Notes: a model not told the origin generated them from the sequence alone. A stretch of 64,000 nt of DNA from Neobacillus sp. SuZ13 (GCF_030123365.1 NZ_CP126107.1:1721501-1785500); one strand, 5' to 3'; positions 1 to 8,380 are shown, counted from the stretch's first letter. Numbers and translations: made by a program.

Positions 1-981
1 TCCAAAGCAGAAGTTAAGATGCAAATTGGTGCTAAACTGACTCGTGGACTAGGAGCAGGTGCTAATCCAGACGTTGGAAAGAAAGCGGCCGAAGAAAGTA
101 AAGAGCAATTGGAGGCAGCATTAAGTGGTGCGGACATGGTATTTGTTACTGCAGGAATGGGCGGAGGCACAGGTACTGGTGCAGCACCAGTTATTGCTCA
201 AATTGCCCGTGACCTAGGTGCATTGACTGTTGGTGTAGTAACTCGTCCGTTCACATTTGAAGGAAAAAAACGCTCCGGACAAGCATCAGGTGGAATTGGT
301 GCCATGAAGGATGCGGTTGATACACTTATTGTGATTCCTAATGATCGTCTCCTTGAAATTGTTGATAAAAGCACCCCAATGCTGGAAGCATTCCGTGAAG
401 CAGATAATGTTCTTCGTCAAGGTGTACAAGGTATATCAGATTTAATTGCTGTACCAGGTCTTATTAACTTGGACTTTGCTGATGTTAAAACAATCATGTC
501 TAATAAAGGGTCTGCTTTAATGGGTATTGGTGTATCTGCTGGTGAAAATCGTGCCGCAGAGGCTGCTAAGAAAGCAATTAGTTCTCCATTATTAGAAACA
601 TCTATTGATGGAGCACAAGGTGTACTAATGAACATTACAGGCGGTACAAATTTGAGTCTTTATGAAGTTCAAGAAGCTGCTGATATCGTAGCAACCGCTT
701 CTGATCAGGAAGTAAATATGATATTTGGTTCTGTTATTAATGAGTCATTAAAAGATGAGATTATCGTTACTGTCATCGCTACTGGATTTAAAGAAGAAAC
801 CTTGCAGCCAAAAGCTACTCGTCCTACTTTTGGTCAAACTAAACCTCAGATGGGTAATGTTAAACGAGAACAGCCAAAACGCGAAGAGGTTCAGCAAGAG
901 CCTGTCCGCCATACCCAAGTTTCCCAAGAAGAAACATTAGATATTCCAACCTTCTTACGGAACCGTAATCGTAGAAGGTAA
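1..981 (+). CDS. ftsZ: cell division GTPase FtsZ (5' end outside window)
   Basis: This is the tubulin-like GTPase that polymerises at midcell into the Z ring and recruits the divisome. The frame is already open at base 1, so about 55 N-terminal residues lie upstream of the window. The tubulin signature GMGGGTGTG is encoded at 154-180, followed by the T5-T7 region ([18 protein letters not shown]). A variable linker then leads to the conserved C-terminal peptide [10 protein letters not shown], which binds SepF, FtsA and ZapA-type partners. Sequence identity to B. subtilis FtsZ is very high except in the linker. SepF, a partner of this tail, is encoded 5 kb downstream. The gene is followed by its own terminator. 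Confidence 0.98.
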   Translation, partial: SKAEVKMQIGAKLTRGLGAGANPDVGKKAAEESKEQLEAALSGADMVFVTAGMGGGTGTGAAPVIAQIARDLGALTVGVVTRPFTFEGKKRSGQASGGIGAMKDAVDTLIVIPNDRLLEIVDKSTPMLEAFREADNVLRQGVQGISDLIAVPGLINLDFADVKTIMSNKGSALMGIGVSAGENRAAEAAKKAISSPLLETSIDGAQGVLMNITGGTNLSLYEVQEAADIVATASDQEVNMIFGSVINESLKDEIIVTVIATGFKEETLQPKATRPTFGQTKPQMGNVKREQPKREEVQQEPVRHTQVSQEETLDIPTFLRNRNRRR

Positions 982-996
982 AAAGTGAATACTTAT

Positions 997-1036
997 ACAA
1001 AAGACACGGCCTGTTTTGGGTCGTGTCTTTTGTATT
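997..1036 (+). terminator. rho-independent terminator of ftsZ
   Basis: A perfect 12-bp stem (997-1008 with 1022-1033) flanks a 13-nt loop. It starts 16 bases after the ftsZ stop. The following U-tract is short and interrupted, so termination may be partial. Confidence 0.75.
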
Positions 1037-1072
1037 TAAGCTAATTTAAATTGTGTTGATATAATTAGCACC

Positions 1073-1117
1073 TGTTGATTGGAGTGGAAAGCGAAGTGCG
1101 TGGAGCGGAAATCAACA
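1073..1117. repeat. family A intergenic repeat, short internally deleted copy
   Basis: The element starts with TGTTGATTGGAG and ends with GCGGAAATCAACA, so the ends are inverted copies of TGTTGATT. The same ends bound the 128-129 bp copies at 35741-35868 and 58312-58440. This 45-bp copy keeps only the left end and the right-hand AAAGCGAAG...GCGGAAATCAAC part; the GC-rich core is missing. It is non-coding and lies between the ftsZ terminator and the spoIIG promoter region. Confidence 0.75.
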
Positions 1118-1132
1118 GCCGTGTTTTATGTA

Positions 1133-1154
1133 TGACAAAATTCATCTGACAAAA
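1133..1154. promoter_or_regulatory. possible Spo0A boxes upstream of spoIIGA
   Basis: Two identical octamers TGACAAAA occur at 1133-1140 and 1147-1154. On the minus strand each reads TTTTGTCA, close to the Spo0A box TTTGTCGAA. Relative to the predicted spoIIG start (about 1239) they sit near -105 and -90, near the distal Spo0A site known for B. subtilis spoIIG. The match is imperfect (A for the usual G), so this is an inference from position and spacing. Confidence 0.35.
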
Positions 1155-1198
1155 TACGTTGTGAATAGTGGAAATTTTTGTTTATTTGATTACAGAAA

Positions 1199-1232
1199 GT
1201 GACACACTTCAGCCATGCAAGTACGATATACT
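1199..1232 (+). promoter_or_regulatory. spoIIG promoter with 22-bp spacer
   Basis: GTGACA at 1199-1204 and TATACT at 1227-1232 are separated by 22 bp. The B. subtilis spoIIG promoter is known for the same unusual 22-bp spacing of SigA-type boxes, which makes it dependent on Spo0A~P. The predicted transcription start is near 1239, ahead of the conserved SpoIIGA N-terminus at about 1282. Confidence 0.6.
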
Positions 1233-1278
1233 TTTTCGTAAACAGAAAGGAAAAGCTGATAAATTTTTAGAGAGGAAG

Positions 1279-2220
1279 CTGGTAACTATTTATTTAGATG
1301 TGATCTGGGCTCTAAATTTATTCTTTGATAGTCTGCTTCTATATTTAACAGCTATTTTTCTAAAAAGAGAGATTAAAATAGGGAGACTAGCCGCTGGTGG
1401 ATTTATTGGTTCATTGATAATTTTATTATCATTTACGCCATTAAATGTCTATACAAGCCATCCCATATCAAAATTCTTATGCTCAATCCTAATGGTGTTA
1501 ATAACGTTTGGATATAAGCGGATGACTTTTTTCTTTAAGGCGTTAATGACACTTTATGTGTCCACCTTTTTAATCGGCGGGGCATTAATGGGGGCCCATT
1601 ACTTTATTCAGTATGATTCTGAGTTAACAACCAAGGTCCTCGTTTCTAGTACAAAAGGGTTTGGCGATCCGATAAGTTGGATATTTGTTCTAATTGGATT
1701 TCCCGTCGCTTGGCACTTCTCAAGAAAAAATGTTGAAAGCATGGAGATGACAAAAATTCAATTTGATCAAATTGTTAAAGTCAGAGTCAATATAAATAAC
1801 GAAACCCTTATCTTTAAAGGATTAGTGGATAGCGGGAATCAGCTTTATGATCCATTGTCAAAGCAACCTGTGATGTTTGTCTCCATTAAAAACATTCAAG
1901 AAACGATCCCAGAATCAATAAAGAAACTTGCCGATGACCCAGAATTACTTATCAATGGCAGTGGAGACCTTCCAGAGGAGTGGCAAAATAGGATCCGAAT
2001 TGTTCCTACTCGCGTGATTGGACAAGAGCATCAACTAATAATTGCTGTAAAACCTGAAAGCATTTTTATTGAACATAAAGAAACTCAATATCTATGTGAA
2101 AAAGGTCTAGTTTCCTTTACAACAAAGCAACTCTCAAGCGAAGATGCATTTCAATGTATTGTTCATCCAAAGATGCTCACAGGTCCTAGGCAGCAAATAA
2201 AAACCATTAAGGTGAGTTAG
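1279..2220 (+). CDS. spoIIGA: SpoIIGA, membrane aspartic protease that activates pro-SigE
   Basis: SpoIIGA sits in the sporulation septum and removes the SigE pro-sequence in the mother cell. The N-terminal half has about five hydrophobic membrane segments. The C-terminal half carries the aspartic protease motif [13 protein letters not shown] (active-site Asp) and the conserved IHPKML near the end. The start is unclear. Homology begins at TIYLDVIW (from 1285), but the codon aligned with the usual Met is GTA (1282), flanked by CTG (1279) and an ATT at 1288. The SD-like AGAGGAAG lies at 1271-1278. An in-frame GTG at 1168 would add 37 residues, but it has no SD and the extension would contain the promoter. 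sigE follows 44 bases downstream as the operon partner and substrate. Confidence 0.85.
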   Translation: MVTIYLDVIWALNLFFDSLLLYLTAIFLKREIKIGRLAAGGFIGSLIILLSFTPLNVYTSHPISKFLCSILMVLITFGYKRMTFFFKALMTLYVSTFLIGGALMGAHYFIQYDSELTTKVLVSSTKGFGDPISWIFVLIGFPVAWHFSRKNVESMEMTKIQFDQIVKVRVNINNETLIFKGLVDSGNQLYDPLSKQPVMFVSIKNIQETIPESIKKLADDPELLINGSGDLPEEWQNRIRIVPTRVIGQEHQLIIAVKPESIFIEHKETQYLCEKGLVSFTTKQLSSEDAFQCIVHPKMLTGPRQQIKTIKVS

Positions 2221-2264
2221 TATTACTATACTCAGAAAAACATATTTTAGAAGGAGGAACACAC

Positions 2265-2984
2265 ATGAAAAAATGGAGGCTTCGCCTATCATACTACTGG
2301 TATAAACTATTAATGAAATTGGGTTTAAAAACAGATGAAGTTTATTATATTGGTGGTAGTGAGGCCTTACCGCCTCCTTTAAGCAAAGATGAAGAAGAGA
2401 TGCTGCTGAAAAAATTACCTGGTGGTGATAAAGCAGCAAGGTCAATATTAATTGAACGAAATCTTCGTCTTGTTGTTTACATTGCTAGAAAATTCGAGAA
2501 TACCGGGATTAATATCGAAGATTTAATTAGTATCGGAACTATTGGATTAATTAAAGCCGTCAATACCTTTAATCCCGAGAAAAAAATAAAACTTGCTACA
2601 TATGCCTCACGATGCATCGAAAATGAGATTCTCATGTACTTAAGGCGTAATAATAAAATCAGGTCAGAAGTATCCTTTGATGAACCCTTAAATATTGATT
2701 GGGATGGGAATGAACTATTATTATCTGACGTTCTAGGAACTGATGATGATATTATTACAAAGGATCTAGAAGCGAACGTGGACCGAAAGCTCTTGACAAA
2801 AGCACTTCATCAACTGACTGACCGTGAAAAACAAATTATGGAACTTCGGTTTGGTCTTACAAATGGAGAAGAAAAAACCCAAAAAGACGTAGCTGACATG
2901 CTGGGAATATCCCAATCTTATATTTCCCGCTTAGAAAAAAGAATTATAAAAAGGCTGCGAAAAGAATTTAATAAAATGGTGTAA
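2265..2984 (+). CDS. sigE: sporulation sigma factor SigE (pro-SigE)
   Basis: This is the early mother-cell sigma factor, made as an inactive precursor. The 239-residue product starts with a basic, amphipathic pro-sequence of about 27 residues ([20 protein letters not shown]), which anchors it to membrane and is cut by SpoIIGA. Region 2 follows ([30 protein letters not shown]), and the region 4 helix-turn-helix is near the C-terminus ([20 protein letters not shown]). The mature part is nearly identical to B. subtilis SigE. AAGGAGG at 2251-2257 gives ideal start spacing. It is co-transcribed with spoIIGA from the spoIIG promoter and ends at a strong terminator. Confidence 0.98.
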   Translation: MKKWRLRLSYYWYKLLMKLGLKTDEVYYIGGSEALPPPLSKDEEEMLLKKLPGGDKAARSILIERNLRLVVYIARKFENTGINIEDLISIGTIGLIKAVNTFNPEKKIKLATYASRCIENEILMYLRRNNKIRSEVSFDEPLNIDWDGNELLLSDVLGTDDDIITKDLEANVDRKLLTKALHQLTDREKQIMELRFGLTNGEEKTQKDVADMLGISQSYISRLEKRIIKRLRKEFNKMV

Positions 2985-3050
2985 AGAAGAAAAAAATTTT
3001 TCCATTAAAAAACCTATGATTTTCATGACTTAATTGCATTTTTCGACAAA

Positions 3051-3090
3051 TGTGCACTTGTCCACCATCGTGGATAAGTGCATATTTTTC
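3051..3090 (+). terminator. terminator of spoIIGA-sigE
   Basis: A 15-bp stem (3051-3065 with 3070-3084, two G-U pairs) has a CATC tetraloop and is followed by TTTTTC. It separates the spoIIG operon from sigG. The 3' arm overlaps the -35 box of the sigG promoter proposed here. Confidence 0.85.
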
Positions 3091-3108
3091 CTTCTCAAGG
3101 AGATACTG
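3080..3108 (+). promoter_or_regulatory. SigF-type promoter for sigG
   Basis: GCATA (3080-3084) fits the SigF -35 consensus GYATA. GGAGATACTG (3099-3108) fits the SigF -10 consensus GGNNANAHTR at every position. The spacer is 14 bp, where about 15 is usual. The predicted start is near 3115, giving a leader of about 30 nt. SigF control of spoIIIG is established in B. subtilis; placing the promoter here is an inference from the motif. Confidence 0.6.
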
Positions 3109-3145
3109 TTTTTTGTACAGCAACTCCTGTGAGGAGGGAAAAGGA

Positions 3146-3925
3146 TTGACTCGAAATAAAGTTGAAATTTGCGGTGTGGACACAGCAAAACTTCCTGTCT
3201 TAAAAAACGAAGAAATGAGAATACTCTTCAAGCAAATGCAAGAGGGCGATATTTATGCCAGAGAAAAGCTCGTCAACGGTAATTTACGACTCGTATTAAG
3301 TGTCATTCAACGTTTTAACAATAGAGGCGAGTTTGTTGACGACTTGTTTCAAGTTGGCTGTATTGGGCTGATGAAATCTATCGATAACTTTGATTTGGGC
3401 CAAAATGTAAAGTTTTCAACCTATGCGGTTCCAATGATTATTGGTGAAATTCGAAGGTACTTGCGTGACAATAATCCAATTCGCGTTTCTAGATCTTTGA
3501 GGGATATTGCATATAAAGCCCTTCAGGTAAGAGAGCGATTGATGAGCGAAACTTCAAGGGAACCAACCGCGGAAGAAATTGCGAAGGTCTTAGAAGTTCC
3601 ACATGAAGAAATCGTTTTCGCCCTTGATGCCATTCAGGACCCAGTGTCCCTTTTCGAGCCAATTTATAATGATGGCGGCGACCCAATTTATGTAATGGAC
3701 CAATTAAGCGATGAAAAAAATAAAGATATCAATTGGATTGAAGAAATTGCCTTAAAAGAAGGAATGCGCAGGCTAAACGATCGCGAAAAGTTAATTTTAC
3801 GGAAACGATTCTTTCAAGGAAAAACACAAATGGAGGTCGCAGATGAAATTGGGATTTCCCAAGCACAAGTTTCTCGGTTAGAAAAAGCTGCGATAAGACA
3901 AATGAATAAAAATATCCAAAGTTAG
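3146..3925 (+). CDS. sigG: forespore sigma factor SigG
   Basis: This is the late forespore-specific sigma factor that directs spore coat-independent forespore genes after engulfment. The 259-residue product matches B. subtilis SigG from MxRNKVEICGVD onward. Region 2 (DLFQVGCIGLMKSIDNFD), region 3, and a C-terminal helix-turn-helix (MEVADEIGISQAQVSRLEK) are intact. The start is TTG at 3146, with GAGGAGGG at 3131-3138. Longer in-frame starts run back into the sigE terminator and are rejected. In B. subtilis ylmA and ylmB follow; here ylmC is the next gene. Confidence 0.97.
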   Translation: MTRNKVEICGVDTAKLPVLKNEEMRILFKQMQEGDIYAREKLVNGNLRLVLSVIQRFNNRGEFVDDLFQVGCIGLMKSIDNFDLGQNVKFSTYAVPMIIGEIRRYLRDNNPIRVSRSLRDIAYKALQVRERLMSETSREPTAEEIAKVLEVPHEEIVFALDAIQDPVSLFEPIYNDGGDPIYVMDQLSDEKNKDINWIEEIALKEGMRRLNDREKLILRKRFFQGKTQMEVADEIGISQAQVSRLEKAAIRQMNKNIQS

Positions 3926-3956
3926 GCTGTCCTTAGGGCAGCTTTATTTTTATTCC
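3924..3956 (+). terminator. terminator of sigG
   Basis: A 9-bp stem (3924-3932 with 3936-3944, with G-U pairs) and TTA loop begins inside the sigG stop codon. It is followed by TATTTTTATTCCTTTT. Confidence 0.7.
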
Positions 3957-4018
3957 TTTTACTAAAAGTCTTAGAGTAAACATATATTTTATAGAAATAA
4001 AACCGGGAGTGAGAAAAG

Positions 4019-4288
4019 ATGGTAAAAATTTCTGAGTTCCAAATAAAAGATGTGGTTAATGTAGCAGATGGAAAAAGGCTTGGAAATATTGGTGATATTG
4101 AGATAAATTTATCAACAGGAAAAATTGAAGCAGTCGTCATTAGCGGCAGTGGAAGAGTGCTTGGCTTTTTTGGTAAAGATGACGATGTAGTTATTCCTTG
4201 GAAGAATATTTTAAAAATAGGTCAAGATGTTATTTTGGTCAGATATAAAGGCAGTACAGAAAATATAACGGAAGAAGCAGAAGTTTAA
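4019..4288 (+). CDS. ylmC: YlmC/YmxH family PRC-barrel protein
   Basis: This 89-residue protein consists almost entirely of one PRC-barrel fold (residues about 3-75). It belongs to the YlmC/YmxH family found next to sigG in many spore formers. Its exact function is not known to me; the family is linked to sporulation by position only. The start ATG follows GGGAGTGAG. It stands alone between the sigG terminator and a likely promoter for ylmD. No transmembrane segment or catalytic motif is visible. Confidence 0.85.
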   Translation: MVKISEFQIKDVVNVADGKRLGNIGDIEINLSTGKIEAVVISGSGRVLGFFGKDDDVVIPWKNILKIGQDVILVRYKGSTENITEEAEV

Positions 4289-4302
4289 CTATTTTATTTG
4301 CG

Positions 4303-4331
4303 GTGACCAATTTTTCTTTTCATGGTAAACT
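4303..4331 (+). promoter_or_regulatory. SigA-type promoter for the ylmD-divIVA cluster
   Basis: GTGACC (4303-4308) and TAAACT (4326-4331) have a 17-bp spacer. TG at 4323-4324 gives an extended -10. This is a moderate match, supported by its place just before ylmD. Confidence 0.4.
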
Positions 4332-4357
4332 ATAGAAAAAACATTAGAGGTATGAAA

Positions 4358-5176
4358 ATGGAACCCTTTGTTTTAAAAAATCAATCCTTTTTAACTATCG
4401 AAAACTGGGTAAGCAAATATCCAGGTTTAGTTGCGGGAATAACAACTACTAATGGCGGAGTAAGCAAAGGGGTTTACGAATCCCTTAACCTTGGTTTTCA
4501 CGTTGGTGATAATCAAAGCGATGTTTGTTCCAACCGAGAAAAAGTTTCAGACTTGCTCACATTTCCGCTAAAGAATTGGGTCGGAGCTGAACAAACACAT
4601 GGGATTCAACTTAAAAAAATTTCTAAACATGACCGTGGCAAAGGCTCAAATTCCTATGAAAATGCTATTAAAGATACAGATGGTTTTTATACCAATGAGG
4701 AGGGCGTCTTGTTAACACTCTGCTATGCCGACTGTGTCCCTCTTTTTTTTATTGCACCTGAATCAAAAATGATAGGGGTTGCCCATGCTGGCTGGAAAGG
4801 GACCGTAGGTCAAATTGCAAGGGAAATGATCATTGCGTGGAAAAGAGAAGGAATTAACCCAGAACAGATTCTAGTTACAATTGGCCCATCCATTTGTGAA
4901 AAATGTTATATTGTTGATAAGTATGTTATAAACTTGGTCGAAAATACACTAGAAGATGTCGAAATTTTACCCTATAATTTAATTAAAGACGGCCAATATT
5001 CCTTAGATTTACGTGAAGTAAATAGACAAATACTAATGAAGTCTGGTGTACCAGATACGAATATCCAGTTGACTAACTTTTGTTCTAGTTGTGATAAAGA
5101 GTTTTTTTCCCACCGTCGTGACCAAGGGAAAACAGGAAGAATGTTAACTTTTATGGGCTGGAAGGAGACTATGTAA
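4358..5176 (+). CDS. ylmD: YlmD/YfiH (PgeF) family peptidoglycan editing factor
   Basis: This belongs to the DUF152/laccase-fold family. The E. coli member YfiH (PgeF) removes wrongly incorporated residues from peptidoglycan precursors, and other members act on purine nucleosides. The 272-residue protein shows the metal- and substrate-site motifs [20 protein letters not shown] and [10 protein letters not shown]. The start is placed at ATG 4358, seven bases after TAGAGG. Upstream ATGs at 4322 and 4352 have no usable SD. It begins the ylmD-ylmE-sepF-ylmG-ylmH-divIVA cluster, which is consistent with a role in wall or division homeostasis. Confidence 0.9.
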   Translation: MEPFVLKNQSFLTIENWVSKYPGLVAGITTTNGGVSKGVYESLNLGFHVGDNQSDVCSNREKVSDLLTFPLKNWVGAEQTHGIQLKKISKHDRGKGSNSYENAIKDTDGFYTNEEGVLLTLCYADCVPLFFIAPESKMIGVAHAGWKGTVGQIAREMIIAWKREGINPEQILVTIGPSICEKCYIVDKYVINLVENTLEDVEILPYNLIKDGQYSLDLREVNRQILMKSGVPDTNIQLTNFCSSCDKEFFSHRRDQGKTGRMLTFMGWKETM

Positions 5177-5181
5177 AGTTT

Positions 5182-5859
5182 ATGAGGGTAGCAGAAAAAT
5201 ACGAGATAATAAAACAACAAATAAATGAGGCCTGCCTTCGAGTCAAGCGAAACCCTGAAGAAGTCAGGGTGATTGCGGTTACGAAATATGTTAGTACTGA
5301 GAGAGCAAATGAAGCACTACATGCAGGTATAATAAATTTAGGCGAGAATCGGGATGAGGGACTCCTTCGTAAGTGGGAAGAACTCAAGGACAAGCCTGTA
5401 TGGCATTATATCGGTTCACTTCAGACACGAAAAGTAAAAAATATCGTTAATATTGTTGAGTATATACATTCTTTGGACAGGATTTCTCTTGCAGAAGAAA
5501 TTAATAAACGGGCAGAACATAAGGTGAAATGCTTGGTACAAGTTAATGTCTCTGGAGAAGAATCAAAGCATGGCTTACCGGCAGAAGAAGTGCTAACCTT
5601 TATTGAATCACTTCGTAACTTTGAACATATAAGTGTTGAAGGTTTAATGACAATGGCTCCACTTACTGATAATGAATCTCAAATACGTGAATGTTTTCAT
5701 AAATTAAGAGAACTTCATAAACAAGTCCAAGCCTTAAATTTGGATTATGCTCCTTGCACAGAACTTTCGATGGGCATGTCCAATGATTTTGAAATTGCTA
5801 TTGAAGAAGGGGCTACAATGGTAAGAATAGGCACTGCGCTTGTTGGTGAAGATGGTTAG
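5182..5859 (+). CDS. ylmE: YggS-family PLP homeostasis protein YlmE
   Basis: This is a PLP-binding protein of the PLPHP/YggS (PROSC) family. It keeps vitamin B6 vitamers and related amino-acid pools in balance and has no known catalysis. The 225-residue product is a single TIM-barrel like the N-terminal domain of alanine racemase. The PLP lysine is in VIAVTKYVS, and [10 protein letters not shown] and [14 protein letters not shown] are family signatures. The start is five bases after the ylmD stop and the SD is weak, so translation is probably coupled. Its place between ylmD and sepF is conserved in Bacillus. Confidence 0.93.
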   Translation: MRVAEKYEIIKQQINEACLRVKRNPEEVRVIAVTKYVSTERANEALHAGIINLGENRDEGLLRKWEELKDKPVWHYIGSLQTRKVKNIVNIVEYIHSLDRISLAEEINKRAEHKVKCLVQVNVSGEESKHGLPAEEVLTFIESLRNFEHISVEGLMTMAPLTDNESQIRECFHKLRELHKQVQALNLDYAPCTELSMGMSNDFEIAIEEGATMVRIGTALVGEDG

Positions 5860-5870
5860 GAGAGAAAATC

Positions 5871-6332
5871 ATGACGATTAAATCGAAATTAAAAACATTT
5901 TTCTTTTTGGATGATGAATATGATGATAGCAAAGTTGAATATCCAGAAGTAGTTGAGCCACTTCCTGTAAAACAAAAGCAACAACCTGTGGTAAAGAACC
6001 AAAACGTTGTCAGCTTGCAAACCGTGCAAAAATCTGCCAATTCTACAAAGTCATCCAAAGTAATTTTAGTTGAACCACGTTCTTATTCTGAGTCAACTGA
6101 AATTGCTGACCATTTAAAAAACCGCCGCGCAGTTGTCGTGAACCTGCAGCGAATTGACAGTGACCAGGGCAGACAAATTGTCGATTTTCTAAGTGGTGCT
6201 GTTTATGCAATTGGTGGAGACATTCAAAAGATTGGTTTTAGTATATTCTTATGTACACCTGATAATGTTGAGGTTTCAGGAAATATATCAGAACTTATTC
6301 CTGACTTTGAAAATCAAAATACGAGGTGGTAA
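5871..6332 (+). CDS. sepF: cell division protein SepF
   Basis: SepF forms rings that bundle FtsZ filaments and anchors FtsZ to membrane. The 153-residue protein begins with an amphipathic membrane-binding helix ([16 protein letters not shown]). A low-complexity linker (residues about 25-65) and the globular SepF/DUF552 domain follow ([50 protein letters not shown]). The start ATG follows AGGAGAG, 11 bases after ylmE. Its partner, the FtsZ C-terminal peptide, is encoded at the start of the window. Confidence 0.97.
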   Translation: MTIKSKLKTFFFLDDEYDDSKVEYPEVVEPLPVKQKQQPVVKNQNVVSLQTVQKSANSTKSSKVILVEPRSYSESTEIADHLKNRRAVVVNLQRIDSDQGRQIVDFLSGAVYAIGGDIQKIGFSIFLCTPDNVEVSGNISELIPDFENQNTRW

Positions 6333-6338
6333 TGCTTA

Positions 6339-6605
6339 ATGGCACTTGTTTTTAGTTTATTACAGAAGCTAATACAACTTTATTCGTATGCCTTAATTAT
6401 ATATATTTTAATGTCTTGGTTTCCAAACGCTAGAGGGACATCTATTGGACAATTCTTTGCAAAAATTTGTGAACCATATTTAGAGCCATTTAGACGAATC
6501 ATTCCACCCATTGGTATGATGGACATCTCTCCAATCGTTGCTTTTCTTGTTCTTAATTTTGCTCAAAGTGGATTATCAAGTGTCTATCGTTTTCTTGTTT
6601 CTTAA
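6339..6605 (+). CDS. ylmG: YggT-family membrane protein YlmG
   Basis: This 88-residue integral membrane protein has two hydrophobic helices (residues about 5-25 and 60-85) around the conserved YggT signature MSWFPNARG...[13 protein letters not shown]. Family members are linked to division or chloroplast nucleoid organisation, but the biochemical role is unknown. GAGGTGG at 6323-6329 supports the start. It follows sepF by six bases, in the conserved division cluster. Confidence 0.93.
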   Translation: MALVFSLLQKLIQLYSYALIIYILMSWFPNARGTSIGQFFAKICEPYLEPFRRIIPPIGMMDISPIVAFLVLNFAQSGLSSVYRFLVS

Positions 6606-6635
6606 GAATATTGAATCTAGGTTGTGTTTTGAAAA

Positions 6636-7412
6636 ATGAATATCTATCAGCACTTTCGTCCAGAAGAACGAGAATTTATTGATCAGGTGTTAAATTGGAA
6701 GAATTATGTTGACACACAATATACTCCTAAATTAACCGATTTCCTTGATCCAAGAGAACAACATATTCTAAGAATGTTGATTGGTGAACATGGAGAGGTA
6801 AAGTATAAACTTTTTGGCGGCAGCACGGAGGTAGAACGAAAACGAGCCCTAATTTTTCCAGATTACCTAACTTCGATTAATAATGATGAATTTCAAATAA
6901 GCCTTTTCGACATCCACTATCCAACCAAGTTTGTTACGATCGAGCACCGGCAGGTATTGGGAACACTTATGTCCCTAGGTCTGAAGCGGGGAAAGTTTGG
7001 GGATATCCTCAATATAGATGGGAAATGCCAATTTTTTGCCGCAAAGGATATTAGCGATTATATCCTAAACAATGTTGAAACAATTGGCAGGGCAGGCGTA
7101 AAACTAACTGAAACGAATATAGAAAATGCACTTTCCACCAATGAAAAATTGGTGGAAAGTGACTTAACGATATCTTCCCTACGGCTTGATACTGTCATTT
7201 CAGGAATTTATCATGTGTCACGGCAGAAATCACAACTTCTTATTCAACAAGGACTCGTGAAGGTGAATTGGACAATAATTGAAAATCCTTCATTTGAATG
7301 CGGTGTGGGTGACATGATTTCAGTTAGAGGAAGTGGCCGAGCAAAGATTCTTGCCATTCAAGGGAAAACGAAAAAAGAAAAATGGCGACTAAATGTCGGA
7401 AAACAAAAATAA
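6636..7412 (+). CDS. ylmH: S4-domain RNA-binding protein YlmH
   Basis: The 258-residue protein has an N-terminal YlmH-specific domain (about 1-170) and a C-terminal S4 RNA-binding domain (about 180-250, with LRLDTVISGIYHVSRQKSQ). Recent work on Bacillus links YlmH to stalled 50S subunits carrying peptidyl-tRNA, acting alongside or in place of RqcP in ribosome quality control. Here rqcH is also in the window, at 24995-26704. The SD is weak (TTGTGTTTTGAAAA), so expression may depend on upstream translation. It is conserved between ylmG and divIVA. Confidence 0.93.
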   Translation: MNIYQHFRPEEREFIDQVLNWKNYVDTQYTPKLTDFLDPREQHILRMLIGEHGEVKYKLFGGSTEVERKRALIFPDYLTSINNDEFQISLFDIHYPTKFVTIEHRQVLGTLMSLGLKRGKFGDILNIDGKCQFFAAKDISDYILNNVETIGRAGVKLTETNIENALSTNEKLVESDLTISSLRLDTVISGIYHVSRQKSQLLIQQGLVKVNWTIIENPSFECGVGDMISVRGSGRAKILAIQGKTKKEKWRLNVGKQK

Positions 7413-7498
7413 CTATATAAATAAAGAAGGAAAATCGATGAAAGATGTCGAATTCTTGTATATACATATAGAATTAGAGATTGTATGGAGGTGGCATC

Positions 7499-8014
7499 AT
7501 GCCGTTAACACCGTTGGATATTCACAATAAGGAGTTTAATAAGGGTTTTAGAGGATATGATGAGGATGAGGTCAACGAGTTTCTCGATCAGGTAATCAAG
7601 GATTATGAATTAGTACTTAGAGAGAAAAAAGAATTAGAAGAACGCTTGAACGATATGAATGAGCGTCTTGGTCACTTTGTTACGATTGAAGAAACTCTAA
7701 ATAAATCTATCATCATTGCTCAAGAAGCGGGTGAAGATGTTAAACGAAATGCTCAAAAGGAAGCAAAGTTGATTATTAAAGAAGCGGAGAAAAATGCGGA
7801 TCGGATTGTCAATGAATCCCTATCAAAAGCAAGGAAGATTGCTCTTGAAATCGAGGATTTAAAAAAGCAGTCTAAAGTATTCCGTACACGTTTTAAGATG
7901 TTGATTGAGGCTCAGCTTGATATGTTGAATACCGATGATTGGGATCACCTATTAGAATATGAGGTAGATGCAACAGAACTAAAAGTTCATGAAGAAGAAG
8001 ATTCATTAGCTTGA
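7499..8014 (+). CDS. divIVA: cell-pole and septum protein DivIVA
   Basis: DivIVA binds curved membrane at septa and poles. In Bacillus it positions MinCDJ and, in sporulation, tethers the origin region. The 171-residue protein has the N-terminal lipid-binding domain (MPLTPLDIHNKEF, GYDEDEVNEFLD) and a long coiled coil (about 30-150) with an acidic tail. The start is ATG 7499 because GGAGGTGG lies at 7487-7494; an in-frame ATG at 7481 overlaps that SD. The stop codon also forms part of the -35 box of the ileS leader promoter. Confidence 0.96.
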   Translation: MPLTPLDIHNKEFNKGFRGYDEDEVNEFLDQVIKDYELVLREKKELEERLNDMNERLGHFVTIEETLNKSIIIAQEAGEDVKRNAQKEAKLIIKEAEKNADRIVNESLSKARKIALEIEDLKKQSKVFRTRFKMLIEAQLDMLNTDDWDHLLEYEVDATELKVHEEEDSLA

Positions 8015-8040
8015 CGAAAAGCGTTTTTATAGCATATAAT
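8011..8040 (+). promoter_or_regulatory. SigA promoter of the ileS T-box leader
   Basis: TTGACG (8011-8016) and TATAAT (8035-8040) are separated by 18 bp. The TGA stop of divIVA (8012-8014) lies inside the -35 box. The predicted start is near 8047, just before the first conserved T-box sequences. Confidence 0.75.
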
Positions 8041-8059
8041 TTCTTAACAGTTATAAAGA

Positions 8060-8328
8060 ATGGTCAATGACGATGATAGGGACAGTATAATTTTTCTAGG
8101 ACTTTTTTAGCGAGCCAGGGGCGGTGTGAGCCTGGTAAAGTTGAAAAATTGAAGATCACCCTTGAGTTCCATAGCCCAACCTCCTTATTTAAGGATAGTA
8201 GGCTTAGGCGTGTTATTCACGTTACGAATGCTAAAGAGGATAGACGATTTGATTCGAACTATCTATCAGGGTGGTACCGCGGGAATAAAACCTTCTCGTC
8301 CCTATTTTGGGATGAGAGGGTTTTTTTA
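8060..8328 (+). promoter_or_regulatory. isoleucine T-box riboswitch upstream of ileS
   Basis: The T-box sequence AGGGTGGTACCGCG lies at 8268-8281; it pairs with the free acceptor end of uncharged tRNA. The likely specifier codon ATC (Ile) is at 8155-8157, followed by a purine. The leader opens with the usual GATGATAGGGACAGTA-type sequence and ends with a terminator (8289-8328, CCTTCTCGTCCC paired with GGGATGAGAGG, then a U-run). This fills the 366-base gap between divIVA and ileS. Uncharged tRNA-Ile should prevent termination and raise IleS. Confidence 0.93.
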
Positions 8329-8380
8329 TTTGTCTATTGGCTATTCTGTTATATGAAGAGGATTACAGGAGGAAGAAAAA

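Noticed and set aside
1057..1065. TGATATAAT extended -10 between ftsZ and spoIIGA
   Set aside because: There is no -35, and there is no gene that it would serve before the spoIIG promoter.
1168..1278. 37-residue N-terminal extension of SpoIIGA
   Set aside because: There is no SD at 1168. The segment holds the predicted spoIIG promoter, and homologues begin at about 1282.
2985..3145. N-terminal extension of SigG back to 3050
   Set aside because: It would translate the sigE terminator hairpin. The SD at 3131-3138 and homology fix the start at TTG 3146.
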